Below are positions 42,265-53,480 of a DNA stretch of 64,000 nucleotides, piece by piece. Source of the DNA: Cricetomys ansorgei (Eukaryota; Chordata; Mammalia; Rodentia; Nesomyidae); assembly GCA_026225945.1 (NCBI GenBank), contig JAMJFZ010002500.1, forward strand, positions 1,462,501 to 1,526,500, written 5' to 3'. The first letter of the stretch is position 1; the number at the start of each line of letters is the position of its first letter. Under the pieces are notes generated by a model. It saw only the letters and a list, made by a program, of their open reading frames with translations, was not told the DNA's origin and made no database searches. Both the position numbers and the translations under genes were made by a program.

Positions 42265-43074
42265 TTCTCTCTCTGTGTATGAGTGTGTGCGTATGTGTGT
42301 GTATGTATATGTGTGTGTATGTGTGTGCATGTGTGCGTGTGTATGTATATGTCTGTGTGTGTGTGTGCATGTGTGCGTGTATGTGTGCATGTGTGTGAAT
42401 ATGTCTGTGTGTGTATATGTGTGCATGTGTGTATGTGTGCATGTGCAGATGTGTGTATATATATGTGTGTGTATGTATATGTGTGTACATGTGTGTGTAG
42501 ATATAAGTGTGTGTGTGTGTATGTGCATGTGTATGCGTGTATATATATGTGTGTGTGTATGTGCATGTGTGTGTGTATTCATGTGTATGTGTGTACATTT
42601 GTGTGTGTATGTGTGTGTGTATGTGTGTATATATATGTGTGTGTATGTGTATGTGCATGTATATGTGTGTACATGTGTGTGTATATGTGTGTGCATGTGT
42701 ATGTGTGTATATATATGTGTGTGTGTATGTGCATGTGTGTGTGTGTGTATGTGTGTATGTCATGTGTATGTGTGTGTACATGTGTGTGCATGTGTATGTG
42801 TGTATATATATGTGTGTGTGTATGTGCATGTGTGTGTGTGTATGTGTGTATTCATGTGTATGTGTGTGTACATGTGTGTGTATATGTGTATGTGTGTATA
42901 TATGTGTGTATGTGCATGTGTGTGTGTATTCATGTGTATGTGTATGTGTGTGTGTACATGTGTGTGTATATGTGTGTGCATGTGTATGTGTGTATATATA
43001 TGTGTGTGTGTGTATGTGCATGTGTGTGTGTGTATGTGTGTATTCATGTGTATGTGTGTGTATGTGTGTGTGTA
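42265..43074 (+). repeat. 800-bp TG/TATG/CATG compound array
   Basis: Alternating purine-pyrimidine sequence throughout, built of TG runs broken by TATATATG, TGCATG, TTCATG and TACATG. Blocks of about 75-110 bp, each with a TATATATATG and a TTCATG or TACATG, recur along the array. It yields long open frames in all frames that are artefacts. It ends at the B3-like SINE. Confidence 0.95.
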
Positions 43075-43205
43075 GGTCAGAGAATAGCATGTGGGAGCAG
43101 GTTCTCTCCTTTCACTATGTGGGCCCAGGGAATCGAGTTCAAGTCGTCAGACTTGGCAGTGGGTGCCTACCCCCACTGAGAAATCCTGCTGACCCCAGGC
43201 CACAT
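43075..43205 (-). repeat. B3-like SINE, antisense
   Basis: GTAGGTCAGAGAATAGCATGTGGGAGCAGGTTCTCTCC, ATGTGGGCCCAGGGAATCGA and ACTTGGCAGTGGGTGCCTAC, then CCACTGAGAAATCCTGCTGACC follow the antisense B3 order. B3 copies often sit next to TG tracts, as here. Confidence 0.7.
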
Positions 43206-43459
43206 TTTCAAGCACAACACATAATTCAGGTGTAACTAACTTCTGGTTTAGGTGCAGGATTATTCTCTGGCTTCCTAGGAGGAAGAAATCATCCTTGGGG
43301 GATGTGTGGGTATCACAATCAGTAAGGCTGCGCTCTGAAATGCAGAGAGACTCCACTGTGTCCATATAAATCATGGGAAGTCTTGTCAGGAGGGCATTCG
43401 GTGAAAGCACATAGGCTCATGACTATGGAGACATAGATGACATGGGCTGGTGTCCTAAC

Positions 43460-43810
43460 TTCTTCAATATGAGATGCCCCTCTCCTGCCCTGAGCCTACA
43501 CAGCCATAAGCTCATGTGTTTGAACACCTGGTCCTCAGTTGGTAGAGACATTCTGGAGGGTTGTAGAACCTTTAGGAGGTAGAGCCTAACTGGAGAAAGT
43601 GAGTCCATAGGGGTGGGGCTTGAGGTTTAACAGCCCAGCCCCACTTCGTGTCCTCTCTTGGCTTGCAGGCACTTTACACTCTTGTGTCATACTTGCTGTC
43701 ACCATGATGGCCTGTATCCCTTTGAACCGTAAGCCAAAACAAACCCTTCCTCCCTCAAGTTGCTCCAGGTCAGGAAAACAGTCTCAATAAAGAGAAAAGT
43801 AACTAACAGA
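43460..43810 (+). repeat. Rodent interspersed repeat, second copy of the 40.0-kb family
   Basis: Shares ATAGGCTCATGTGTTTGAAC, GGAGGGTTGTAGAACCTTTAGG, CAGCCCCACTTC, ACCATGATGGCCTGTATCCC, AAGCCAAAACAAACCC and a closing AAAAGTAACTAACAGA with the family's usual layout. Confidence 0.6.
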
Positions 43811-43834
43811 AATGTAAATTTTGGCATCTTATCC

Positions 43835-43980
43835 GTCTATCTATATCTCAATTCCTTTATCTATAGAAAGGAGAAGCCACTTGACTTGCAGAGTCGTCAT
43901 GACAAAATGACATAAAGCAAGGTATGTAAACCACCGGTTACATGGTAAGAGCTTTATAAATTATGGCAATTATGCTTATA
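43835..43980 (+). repeat. MIR-like SINE relic
   Basis: CCTTTATCTATAGAAAGGAG, GTCATGACAAAATGACATAAAGC, GGTTACATGGTAAGAGCTTTATAAAT match the 3' part of MIR. Confidence 0.5.
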
Positions 43981-44854
43981 TACGCAAGCAAAGCATGGGT
44001 ATGGCAGACTAGGAAATGCGTTAGTGGTAACTGTCATTGTTTTGTGACAAAAGTTCCTGTGAGACCAAATTAGTTTCCCTCTCAGAAAGAATGATAAGAC
44101 ACAGATAGCAGGAGCTTTGATCTGAAGGTTGGAAACGGGTGCAGTTCATGCTGAGAAAGGGTTTGTGGCTTAGAACGACTCTCTGTCCCAGGGAATATGC
44201 TCATTATTGCCCTGAGGAAAAGTGACTTTGGGGATAACAGTGGGCAGGTGGAGGTGTGGCGAGGAGCAGACCTCCTCAGGCAGGGGAAGATCAACAGAGA
44301 ACCGTCCTGCTTAGGGCATCCCTTCATGTTAGGGTAGGTGGAAAGGGACAGACTGGGTGGGAACAGACTGAGTTTTACTCCATGGGAAGTGTGGACGGGC
44401 TCTGGGCATGCAGATGTTGGCCTAGGACCTCATTGTAGCCCACTATGCAGCATGAAACAGATACACAGCCTTGGGGCTCAGTAAACACAATGCTTATGTG
44501 TGTACCAAACCAGGTTTCTCATTCTTAGCACTCCTGACATTTTGATCTAGAGCTGGCTGATGTGGGGGCGTATGTTTGTCCTGAGCATTGCCTGGGGCAT
44601 CCTAGAGGGGCAATGGAGGCAGGAGAACCAGGCTAGGGAGAAATCTTCCCAAATAAGCTTGTGGTTGCTTCCCTTCTGTCTTGACACAAATAGTTCCTGC
44701 ATCTGAACAGTTTCTCTAGGAAAGTGCCCCAAGTGGTCAGCACAGAGGCAAGATGGTACGGAACAAAGGCTTCCAAGCAGAAAAAGCCTGTATTCAGCAG
44801 AGTCCTATCACGTTCTCAGAAAGAAGCACAAATGAACTTTACAAATACAGGTGC

Positions 44855-45230
44855 AATGCTGGTTATGTTTTGTCAACTTGAGAAAAGGGAACCTCAATTG
44901 AGGAACTGCCTCTGTTGGATTGGCCTGTGGGCATGTGTGTGGGTGCGTTTCCTTGATTGCTGGTTGATACAGGAGGGCCCCGCCCAGTGTTGGCAGTGTC
45001 ATCCCTGGGCAGGTGGTCCTGGGTTGTGCAAGAAAGTAGGCTGAAAGTTCCAGAGAGAGCAAATCCATAAGCAGTGTTTCTGCATGCTCTCTGTTCCAGT
45101 TCCTGCCTTGGCTTCCCTCCATGATGGATGGTCACTTAGAAATACAAGATGAAACAAACCCTATCCTTCCCAAGTTGCTTTTTGGTCATGTTTATCCCAG
45201 CAGTCTGTTTGAGCTGTGTTCACTAGCACT
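44855..45230 (+). repeat. Rodent interspersed repeat, possibly L1-Lx 3' UTR
   Basis: GGTTATGTTTTGTCAACTTG, CCTCAATTGAGGAACTGCCTC, GGATTGGCCTGTGGGCATG, TTTCCTTGATTGCTGGTTGAT, GTGTTGGCAGTGTCATCCC and GGTCCTGGGTTGTGCAAGAAAG appear in the order common in rodent genomes. An antisense relative lies at 53.1-53.5 kb. Confidence 0.55.
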
Positions 45231-45371
45231 TCATTGGGAATAGAATCCTTCTGAATGCAGGAAGTTAGTGGTGTCTATCGTCTTGTTGGGAAACAAGCCT
45301 GTAAAAAGAAGAGACCCTGCCAGATATCGGTTGGAATGGCAGCATGTGAGCTGGTCTTTGGACTCCTATTG

Positions 45372-45598
45372 CCGTGGTTCTCAACCTGTGGGTTGCGATC
45401 CCTTTGAGGGTCACATGACCCTTTCACATGGGTTGCTTAAGACCATCTGCATATCAGATATTTACATCATGACTCATGACAGTAGCAAAATTACAGTTAT
45501 GAAGGAGCAATGAAAATAATTTTATGGTTGGGAGTCACCACAACATGAGGACCTGCATTATAGGGTAGCAGCATTGGGAAAGCTGAGAACCACTGCTG
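45372..45598 (+). mobile_element. URR1 non-autonomous hAT (Charlie) DNA transposon
   Basis: Starts CCGTGGTTCTCAACCTGTGG and ends GAGAACCACTGCTG; these are the terminal inverted repeats (CAGTGGTTCTCAACC type). Between them lie CATATCAGATATTTACAT, GCAAAATTACAGTTATGAAG and ATTTTATGGTTGGGAGTCACC, typical of the rodent URR1 family. About 227 bp, no coding capacity, moderately diverged. Confidence 0.85.
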
Positions 45599-47479
45599 TA
45601 TTTCAGTGTGTGCATCTGCTTAAGAACCAAGTCTGTTCCCCTATCTCCAGAGAATGAAACCTGCATGCTGGTCTGTTGTAGTGGCTCTCACTGGGGCAGA
45701 TTTTGTTCTCACAAGGAATATGCAGCAATGTCTAGAGACATCTTTGGTTGTCATAACTAGAGCGGTAACTGGTGGTGTAACTGGGATCTAGGGAGTACAA
45801 ACCAGGGACACTGCTAAATGTCCTACAATACAGACCCCCGTCCATAATTATCCAGCCCTAGTTCAAAATGTCAGGAGTGCTAAGGATGAGAAACCCTGGT
45901 CTGGTGTAAATGTAAATATGCTTCTCAGATGGAGGAGGTGTGCTCCGGGCACCAGTGTGGGATGTAATGGGGATGGCCCACGGCTAATATGTGACCTTTT
46001 GTTGGTAGACAAATACAGAAGAAAGGGTGATGGGAACCAAAAATTCTAGGGGCATAAAATGAGCACAAATGGAGCTTCAGGCTAACCTCTCAAGGTAGAT
46101 AGAAGGAGAAGGGCAGAGTTTTTCATTTGAAGTCAACTCTTACTTATTTAAAAGTGATTTCCTTAAGCACATAATTATATGTTTATTTCCCTAAGGAACT
46201 CTTGAGGCAGAGGAGACCTGCTTAAATTATGGGGAGGGAGGCGGCACACGGGGCTTTAATGGGGTTAGAAAGATTTTCTGTCTCCTTCAAAGAAGCCTCA
46301 GGAGGAAGTTAAGAGGAGACTCTGTGCTGGGGGGTAGGGAGGGACAGACAGCAGAACGGGTGAGAACAGGTCACATGGTCAGTACTGGAGACACAACTAT
46401 GGGGCAGAGCTTCCAATCTTTCATGGGGTAAGCTCTGACAGTAAATGAAGAGTCAAGGAAATGCGCCCTCCACTCTCCTCTCTTCCTGGGCTATGCCCTC
46501 CAGAGGAAAACACGAACACGGACAAACACACTCCGTTGGAAGAGGTCTGGTTTGCACCATGGGACCGCCATGGGGGTGGCAGGGTGGATGCATGGAGCTT
46601 TTGTTGTGAGGAAGATGGGGGTGTCATTGCAGTACGTCTTCTCTTTCAACTGCAGCCCAAATGCCTATTATTTTGTGTTTCTCCTTTCGACTGATACATT
46701 CCCCTGGGCAGGGAATGTATAGATAGGGTCCAAGGAAACAGTTTAGGAATGGATCCCCCAGATTAAACGCATCTTACATTTCCTGCTTAAATAAACCTTT
46801 TGTGTAAGAGTGAGCTGGTCAGTGTTGAGTAAGGGTAGCAGAGGATGGGAAAAAATATCTGGAGGGGCTGACTCAGGCCTAATTCTGGTCTTCCATGTTA
46901 GGGATGGAGGCTATGGGGAAATTCTTGACTACTTTGTCCTGTGCTTGGAATAGTAGAGATGGCCTTTAAAATCCATTACACGTGACTGGACTGTCATTAC
47001 CCATCCTCTCCAGAAGGCTGGACTCCTGAGGACAGGAATCATGTCTTATTTTGCAGAGTCATTTCCACCTCTAACAGCACCTGCTTCACCCAGGCACTCG
47101 ATGCATGTCTTAGGGTGAACTCTCCCTTATTCAGTGCAGACTGGCATAGCAGAAGAGAGGGCAAGAGTCCAGACTGACATCTGGGAAACAGTTAGGCTCC
47201 TGTATGACATTCATCTCATCTCTCAGAAAGCCCAAGGTGTGGTGTCAACGGCAGGATAGAGTCCAAGAGGGGAGACACGAAGAGAACCTCTGAGAAATGT
47301 GGCCGAGATTCACAGCCCCAGAATTATTTATTTGGTTACTTAATATCTACTCTGTATAACCACCAAGACTCAGTTCCAGCATTCTTTGGTCTGAGGCTGG
47401 GGACAACACAGGACCTAGAATTAACATACGAGATGAGTGTATTTAAGGCTGGTAAGAAGTGCCCAGCCCTGGAGACAGA

Positions 47480-47560
47480 GAGAGTGAGAGAGAGCGAGAA
47501 AGTGTGTGAAAGAGAGACAGAGACAGAGAGAGGCACACAGAGAGATTACAGAGAGACACA
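47480..47560 (+). repeat. GA-rich simple repeat
   Basis: Imperfect AGAG/GAGACAG sequence of about 80 bp. Confidence 0.75.
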
Positions 47561-48182
47561 GAAATATGTGTAATCATGACATGCAGGTCTTTTCTACCTT
47601 GAGAACATACGTGACCCAAGTGGAGCATGTGAATCTACATGGAGTGATGTCAACAGGGGGACTCCTGGTGTGGGAGTGCAGAGCCCTGGGCCTGCTTTTG
47701 GAGTCTGGGTGGCCAGAGACATGCATCTTGTTCACTGACCAGTTCTCCAGAAACTGTATCACACATGGTCAGGGAGCAGTGCCTAGAATTTCAGCATCTT
47801 CAAGGAGCCATAGGTGTGTGTTACAGTCCTGGCCCCTCCTTCTATTTTCCAGACCTGTGACCTTAGGCTTTTCTGAGCTCTAGCCACCTTATCCAAAGAA
47901 CGGAGGTGGTTTGATCTTTTCTACAACACAGGACTACATGAAGATGATGAACTTGGGAGTGCTGTGTAAATGCTATTCAGTGCAAATGGGTTCTCATTAG
48001 TTACTAACTCATTTTCATGGGGGTCTCAGTCATCTTGTCAATCATGTTATGGCTTTGGGGAAAGAGTACTTCTGTCTAATAGGTGCCAAAGGAGTTGGGA
48101 GGGTGTAGTATTTTAGTCCACTTCCTTTCTTCCATGGCCACATTCTCCACATGCAGCAGGAGAGTGGGGATGCTGCTGAGTC

Positions 48183-48368
48183 TTATTTTGTTCGCTGGTA
48201 GAACTGGAAGACAGCCTTCTCTTGCTCATAGGTCTCAATGGATCCTGGCCTCAGGCGGCGAATCTCAGCAATGGCATCTCCTGCAGCCAAGGCCCGCTCC
48301 TTCACCAGGTAGCAGGCCAACATGGTCCCAGTGCGGCCAAAGCCCAGAGCACAGTGCACTCCGACTGC
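48183..48368 (-). CDS. DUSP23: DUSP23 second coding exon
   Basis: Acceptor CTGCAG at 48369-48374. Encodes residues 90-150: signature loop HCALGFGRTGTMLACYLVKE, then the C-terminal helices ending FQFYQRTK and TAA at 48183-48185. Confidence 0.97.
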   Translation of the reverse strand, partial: AVGVHCALGFGRTGTMLACYLVKERALAAGDAIAEIRRLRPGSIETYEQEKAVFQFYQRTK

Positions 48369-49416
48369 CTGCAGAGAGGAGACTGATGGGAGTGGAGCCC
48401 TGTGCCCTCCCCGACACTCTGCTGTCCCCACCAGAAGGGACTGTTCTTCCCACAAACCACAGGCCCTCAGAGGACAAGAAATGACATCAAAGTTGTTGTG
48501 GACTGTCCTCACTTCTGGTAGCTGGGAGGCTTTTTGGAGTGGTTGGTTCCGAAGTTGGGCTCAGCCTGCATCTCCTGACCCCTCTTGCCTGTGCTGTCCA
48601 TTACACAAAAATCCAATCACTTGGGTTTTTTTTTTTTTCTTTCTTTAACCAGAAATGTGTCAGTCCAAACTTAGAGGGAATGTAAAGTACCAGGCTCTGA
48701 AGATGCGGCATGAAAAGGAGCGGAAATGCCTCATTAAGAATTTATTTCATATTGATTCTGTGTTGAAATAATATTTTTGACTTATTGGATTAGTAGAAAA
48801 ATTAACTTCACCTGCTTCTTTTTCATCCTTTTAAAAAAAACGTAGCTGCTAGTAAAATTTAAAATTACAAGTGTATCTCCATGACATATGGACCTCTAGA
48901 AAATGGGTTTTGAATGGCTTCCATTTGACTTCAGCACTCCTCCCTCGAATCCTGGAAGGATTTCACGCGACAGTACTCCTGTCTACTTGGCTTCATGTCC
49001 TCTCTCTTCTAAGCAGCAGAGTAGACCCTAGACAGTGGGTGTCGGCCCCGCCCCAACCCCCCCCATCCTTTCCGACCCCGCCCTCCCGCCTCGGCCCCGC
49101 CCACTCATCGCCTTCCAGGCCCCGCCCTCGCCTTGGCTCATGCGCTGACCTCTCCCCGGGCGTTGGCCTCGTCCACGATCTTCACAAATTGGTCGATCTG
49201 TTCCGGGGCCGGCGGGCAAAAGTCAGGGATGCGCAGTCGGTGCAGCGTGAGGTCGGGACAGCTATCGCCGTGAGGGGGGCCTCGCTCCGTCAGGGACACC
49301 AGGTGCCGCACGCCCAGGTCCAGCAGGAACTGGTAGTGCGCGGGGATCCGCGGCAGCGCCAGCCCGGCCAGCCGGCCCGGGAGCACCCAGGAGAAGTTGG
49401 GGGGCTGCACGCCCAT
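48183..49416 (-). CDS. DUSP23: Dual specificity phosphatase 23 (VHZ), two coding exons, intact
   Basis: Coding exons, minus strand: 49150-49416 (89 codons) and 48183-48368 (61 codons plus stop). The junction is phase 0 between GE and AVGV. The 150-residue length equals human and mouse DUSP23. It is one of the smallest cysteine phosphatases, a single catalytic domain with no docking region, and removes phosphate from tyrosine and serine/threonine. Catalytic features are present: general acid Asp65 in LRIPDFCPP, nucleophile Cys95 and Arg101 in the loop HCALGFGRTG. The start is the MGVQPPNFSW methionine at 49414-49416; the frame stays open upstream, but the upstream codons lie in the CpG island and do not resemble the protein. 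The promoter is a CpG island with no obvious TATA. Differences from mouse, as I recall it, are few and conservative. Confidence 0.97.
48369..49149 (-). other. DUSP23 intron
   Basis: 781 bp with GT/AG ends. The upstream (right) part runs into the CpG island; a T-rich run (48627-48640 on plus) lies in the middle. No repeat element recognised with confidence. Confidence 0.8.
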
Positions 49417-49645
49417 CGTGGGGGTAGAGCACGCAGGGTGACGCTGGTCTTTCCGCCTCCGCCCTACGACCTGGTCACCCCCTGGGGCTGGGTTCTGCCC
49501 GCGCTTAGCACTCGCCCTCGGCAGCCACGTGGTCCCTCGGGCCCGCCCCCGTTCCGCTGCTCTCCAGCCGGGGTTGGCTGAACGGCGGGGGCGGGGCCTA
49601 GACTGCTCCCGGGCACGCAGAGAACCCCCGCGGTGCCGTCGATCC
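49025..49645. promoter_or_regulatory. CpG island over DUSP23 promoter and first exon
   Basis: About 620 bp with very high G+C and frequent CpG, in contrast to the flanks. It contains several CCCCGCCC / GGGCGGGG Sp1-type boxes, e.g. at about 49587-49596 upstream of the start codon and several near 49045-49130 within the start of the intron. Confidence 0.88.
49150..49416 (-). CDS. DUSP23: DUSP23 first coding exon
   Basis: Encodes residues 1-89, including general acid Asp65. Donor GAG|GTCAGC at 49144-49149. Very GC-rich and inside the CpG island, with strong G/C bias at third codon positions. Confidence 0.96.
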
Positions 49646-49661
49646 AGAACGGGACACTCGT

Positions 49662-49671
49662 TGATTGGCTG
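49662..49671 (-). promoter_or_regulatory. CCAAT box upstream of DUSP23
   Basis: Minus strand reads AGCCAATCAA, a good NF-Y-type CCAAT site, about 250 bp upstream of the DUSP23 start codon and just outside the GC boxes. Function inferred from position and motif. Confidence 0.5.
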
Positions 49672-49929
49672 GATAATCAACAACAAGCGTGGTTATTGCA
49701 ACCGGGAACGAATAAACTAAGGACGCCTGGAACAAATGAGTTGCACCTGTAGATAGAACAGCCTAGGCCTGGGCTCTGCTGCTCCCTGCTGGTGTGTTGG
49801 AGTTACTGCAGCGTGGGCCAGCTGCCCCTGTCTCTAAGGGTCTGGTCCCGTGTGTGGATGGATGTACCAGGGCTTAAATAGGTGACAAATCTACTTCTGT
49901 CTGGGCGCGCGAGTGTGGGTGGGTACTCT

Positions 49930-49954
49930 CCAACGATGAAATAGTCATCGTTGG
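49930..49954. repeat. Perfect 10-bp inverted repeat with 5-nt loop
   Basis: Arms CCAACGATGA (49930-49939) and TCATCGTTGG (49945-49954) are exact complements around AATAG. It lies about 510 bp upstream of the DUSP23 start codon. Confidence 0.9.
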
Positions 49955-50119
49955 TGTCTTCTTGAGTTCTTCTAGGAAGAGGGAATTACTATCGCCCAGG
50001 CAATTATTTTCATTTTAGTGTTGCTGGGGCTGTTTAAAAGAAAGGTGTGTGTGTGTGTGGGGGTGTGTGGCACCCAGGGTAATACTGCAATTATAGTCAA
50101 CAACATAAGGGCTAACAAT

Positions 50120-50290
50120 AATTAAGCATTTGCTCGTGGTAGGTATTTGTGCAAGCACTTTTTATATGTTACTCAATTGTCACAAGATAGATGATCAAAG
50201 TAACCCCATTTTAGAGTTGAGAAAACTGAGGCACTGAAGAGGTTAAGGAAGATACTGTTCTTCAGAATCTTTCCCTACAGTCAACAGAAA
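50120..50290 (+). repeat. MIR SINE relic
   Basis: AATTAAGCATTTGCTCGTGG, GTTACTCAATTGTCACAAG, ACCCCATTTTAGAGTTGAGAAAACTGAGGCAC and GAGGTTAAGGAA follow MIR order closely. Confidence 0.75.
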
Positions 50291-52214
50291 ATGACATTGT
50301 CTTCACACACCCTTCCTCATGCTCTTCCAACACACCATCCTGTTTAAAGCCCAGGGGTATTTTCTTAATTTTATTCACAGTTCAGACATTTCTTTATTTC
50401 AAGGTCTCCACTCCCTAGTCATTCTAGTCTGGACAAAACAGTTTATCGATGTTATTCTTGGGTGTGTGTGTTCCTTGACCTGACCGTATCTTACCCAGGC
50501 TCAGAGCAGTCTGTGCTGACTTTTGAATGAGGTACCAGTGACCTTGACTGCCAATGATTGTGGAATCATTAACCCTGTGCCAGGCCCTGTGCTGTATGCT
50601 TTCTGAAGTAAGCAAATGTAGAAGGTATTTTTGTATCCTATTTGTACAAGAGTAACCGGAGGCCTAGAGAAGTTGGTTACCTTGGCCAGGGACACACTGA
50701 CTTAAGTCCACAGCACCTGGCCATGAACACGCCCTTCTCTTTCTTTGTTACTGGAGTCATTAGGGCGAGAATCTGGGCCTTGGCAGCCATAACAAGCCAG
50801 GCTTGGCTGCTTGTCCTCAGTGGGCCAAGTAAATAAAGAAATGGGTGGTGAAAGCAGGAGGGGCTATTCAGTGGCTACATTAGTAAGAGAAACAAAGGGG
50901 TACACCCCAAGGCATGTACCTTGGGGTCCTGGCATGAGGTTTAGATTTAAGAAGAGGGTAAGGGTTATGCATAACCAAGCAGTCCTGGTCAAGGTGTGGT
51001 CCTGCCCAGCACTGTAGCCTCTACTGCAGTCTCTTCTACAGGGAGACAAGTTGTCAGATCCAGTGAGATCTCTTTCCTGGAGGCAAGTTCCCCATCTCAC
51101 GGACACCGGGCTCCCAGACTTTTCCTTCCCCAGCCTGAGACTTCTGGGGAAGTTCCAGTATCATGGAGTCCATTGTTTCAGGAACCAGCAGCCTGAGGGA
51201 GGGGGACACATGTCTCTCAAGAATGTCTTCATTTCTGCCTACCACACCTCTTTCCCCCCTTCTGGTAACACACGAAGCTGTCCATGGCTTCAGAGAGGGG
51301 ACAGACTGCTCTGACTTAGTGGAAAAGCACTTGTAAGACAACTGGTCTCCCAGGAGTTGCCAGATCTCCCCTTCTATTAGAGTCCCTACGGAGGACTCTC
51401 CCAGGGCGTCTGGCTGCACTGACTCTGGAAGTAAAACTTCCAGGAACTGTTCCTTGTGAGCGATCACTTCTCATGTCCTTTGCTTTCTCTCTCCCTCCTT
51501 CCTTCCGCGGAGGGAAATTTCCACATGTCTCCTTGTCCTGTGCCCATCTCTCATCTTCTTGCTACCCAGCTCCAAGGCCATCTTCTCCAGTGGGAAAACT
51601 GTTTTTTGGGGAGACAGACTCTCCTCTCTCTTGAGCCCCTGATTAGCAGTGTGCTTTTTCTCCTGTGGGTCTCTGTGAGGCTAAAAGTACATTCATCACC
51701 CCTACCCCCAGCTTCCCTATGGAAAGGCCAGTCACTCCTCTGAAGACTTTGTCTGCTTGTCTGTCTCCCTCCTAGTGGATCCAGGGAGGGAAGGGCTCAG
51801 GGCTGTGCTGTGTCCTATTGCCAGGGGCTCATTTAATTTTCTGTCTAGGCTGAGGGTTTCTGTAAGGAAAACCTCTGCTGGGGTTCTGGCCAGGCCCCCT
51901 GCAGCTGAGTAATCACATCAGCCCCTTACACAATACTCAGAATTCCTTCTCTGTGAGGGTTATCTGGCCTTTAGAAGGCCTTAGTGTACTCTCATCTCCC
52001 ACTGTGGAAGTTACTTTGTGGAACCCTGGTTTCCTGTTTTCATTGGAACCAAGACTGGTTTGTTGAATCTTTCCTTGTAGTTGGAATCTGACTATGGTGT
52101 TCAAAAATGTTAAGTAAATGGATGAAAACAATAAACAATGGATCGGCAAGACATGCACCAAGTCCCCAGGGTGCTTGTGGGTTCTTTAATTGCATGAGGA
52201 CTGTGTTGAATATT

Positions 52215-52360
52215 ATGTGTAACTTCTTTTAAAACTTTATCTTTTATTGCAGTATGATTCACACACTAAAACATGCAGCGAATACACACTTCAGTAAGTT
52301 TTTACACTTGTATATACTCACACAATCGCCAATTAAAGAAGATAAAGAACATTTTTCCAT
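52215..52360 (+). repeat. Old L1-like relic
   Basis: CTTTATCTTTTATTGCAGTATGATTCACACACTAAAACATG and the following text resemble a mammalian L1 3' region. Diverged, ends uncertain. Confidence 0.35.
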
Positions 52361-53082
52361 ACTAATTTGGGTATTTATTTGTTGAGTTTATGCTTTTACT
52401 TTCCTGAGAGGCTTGAATTGTTTTTTAGAACTTTTGACAGTTTCATACAGAGTATGATCATGTATTTACCCCTTTGCTACCCTCTCAGCTCCCTCTTGCC
52501 GATTCAGTTTTCCCTGTCTCTCCTTTTAAAGAAGTGATTCTTTGTCTATTTACAATTTTTGTAAAAGGAGCAGATTTCTTGGTCTTTGTTGGGCAAGGTC
52601 CCTACTGTATGCATGTGTATTGACAGTACGTGGGTATGTATGTATGTGGGTTTGTATGTGCTGAGGGACATGTTTCTGGAGAGTAATAAGCCTAAGTAAT
52701 TTCCCGACTTTAAGGAGTTTATGACATACTTGGGGGGATTTAGACACAGATATAATTGTTCCCAGAATATGTAATAAAGTACTAAACTGCTCATCAGAGC
52801 AATTGTCATTATCTGAAATCAGATAATATATAGTCAAAAGCTAACTGTGCAATAAAATAACAAGCATGACAGAAGTTGGTGGGGGGTGGGAGAGAAGCTT
52901 GGATTGGAACCACGAGCAGTTTCTGAGGGCAGCATCTTTTCCATTTTGTTCTCTGTCCGTTCATAAGCTCAATGGAGCAGTTTTAGCGCATCCTGTCTCT
53001 CCTCTAGCTGGTCATAATGTTTGGAGTTAATTCGTGTGCGTGTGTGCGTGTGTGCGGAGGCCTGTCTTAGTTACTTTTATAT

Positions 53083-53480
53083 TTCTATGCTAAGACACCA
53101 TGACCGCAGTGACTTGTAAAATAAGACATTTAATTTTGGGGTCACAGTGGTTCCAGAGGTCAGGATCGTGACTATCCTGGTGGGGAGCATGGTGACAGGA
53201 AGATGGGTGTGTAGGCGTGGCACTGGAGTAGTAGTAGCTGAGAGCTTACATCTCACTCCACAAGCAAGAAGCAGAGGGAGTGGGGGTGGGGCTGGGAAAT
53301 AGACCCAGAGACTAGGAGACTGGGAGAGGCTGGCGTGGACTTTTTAAACCTTTCCCTCAGTGACACACGTCCTTCAACAAGGCCATATATCCTAAATTCT
53401 CAAACAGTTATATCAACAGGGGACCAAGTATTGAAACACGTGAGCATATGGTGCCATTCTCATTGAAACCACCATAAGGC
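53083..53480 (-). repeat. Rodent interspersed repeat, antisense relative of the 44.9-kb copy
   Basis: Starts CCTGTCTTAGTTACTTTTAT and contains ACACCATGACCGCAGTGACTT, GGGGAGCATGGTGACAGG, CACACGTCCTTCAACAAGGCC and CCATTCTCATTGAAACCACC. This is a common rodent repeat layout; L1-Lx 3' end is one possibility. Confidence 0.5.

Larger units (their letters stand above)
28704..48182. other. Gene-free interval between FCRL6 pseudogene and DUSP23
   Basis: 19.5 kb with no exon or processed gene copy that I recognise. It is filled by SINEs (B2 at 32.5 and 32.9 kb, B3-like at 43.1 kb), old MIR copies, a URR1 element (45.4 kb), several copies of unassigned rodent repeats, an LTR-like relic (40.6 kb) and a TG array (42.3-43.1 kb). 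The DUSP23 3' UTR occupies an unknown part of the right end; a TTTATT (minus AATAAA) at about 47330 is one candidate end. Confidence 0.6.

Noticed and set aside
42236..43235. Several 240-300 codon frames in the TG array
   Set aside because: Alternating TG/CA repeats lack stops in several frames on both strands. The products are only Val/Cys/Met or His/Thr repeats.
49417..49686. N-terminal extension of DUSP23 from the longer open frame
   Set aside because: The extra codons are CpG-island sequence without similarity to DUSP23; the methionine at 49414-49416 matches the known protein start and length.
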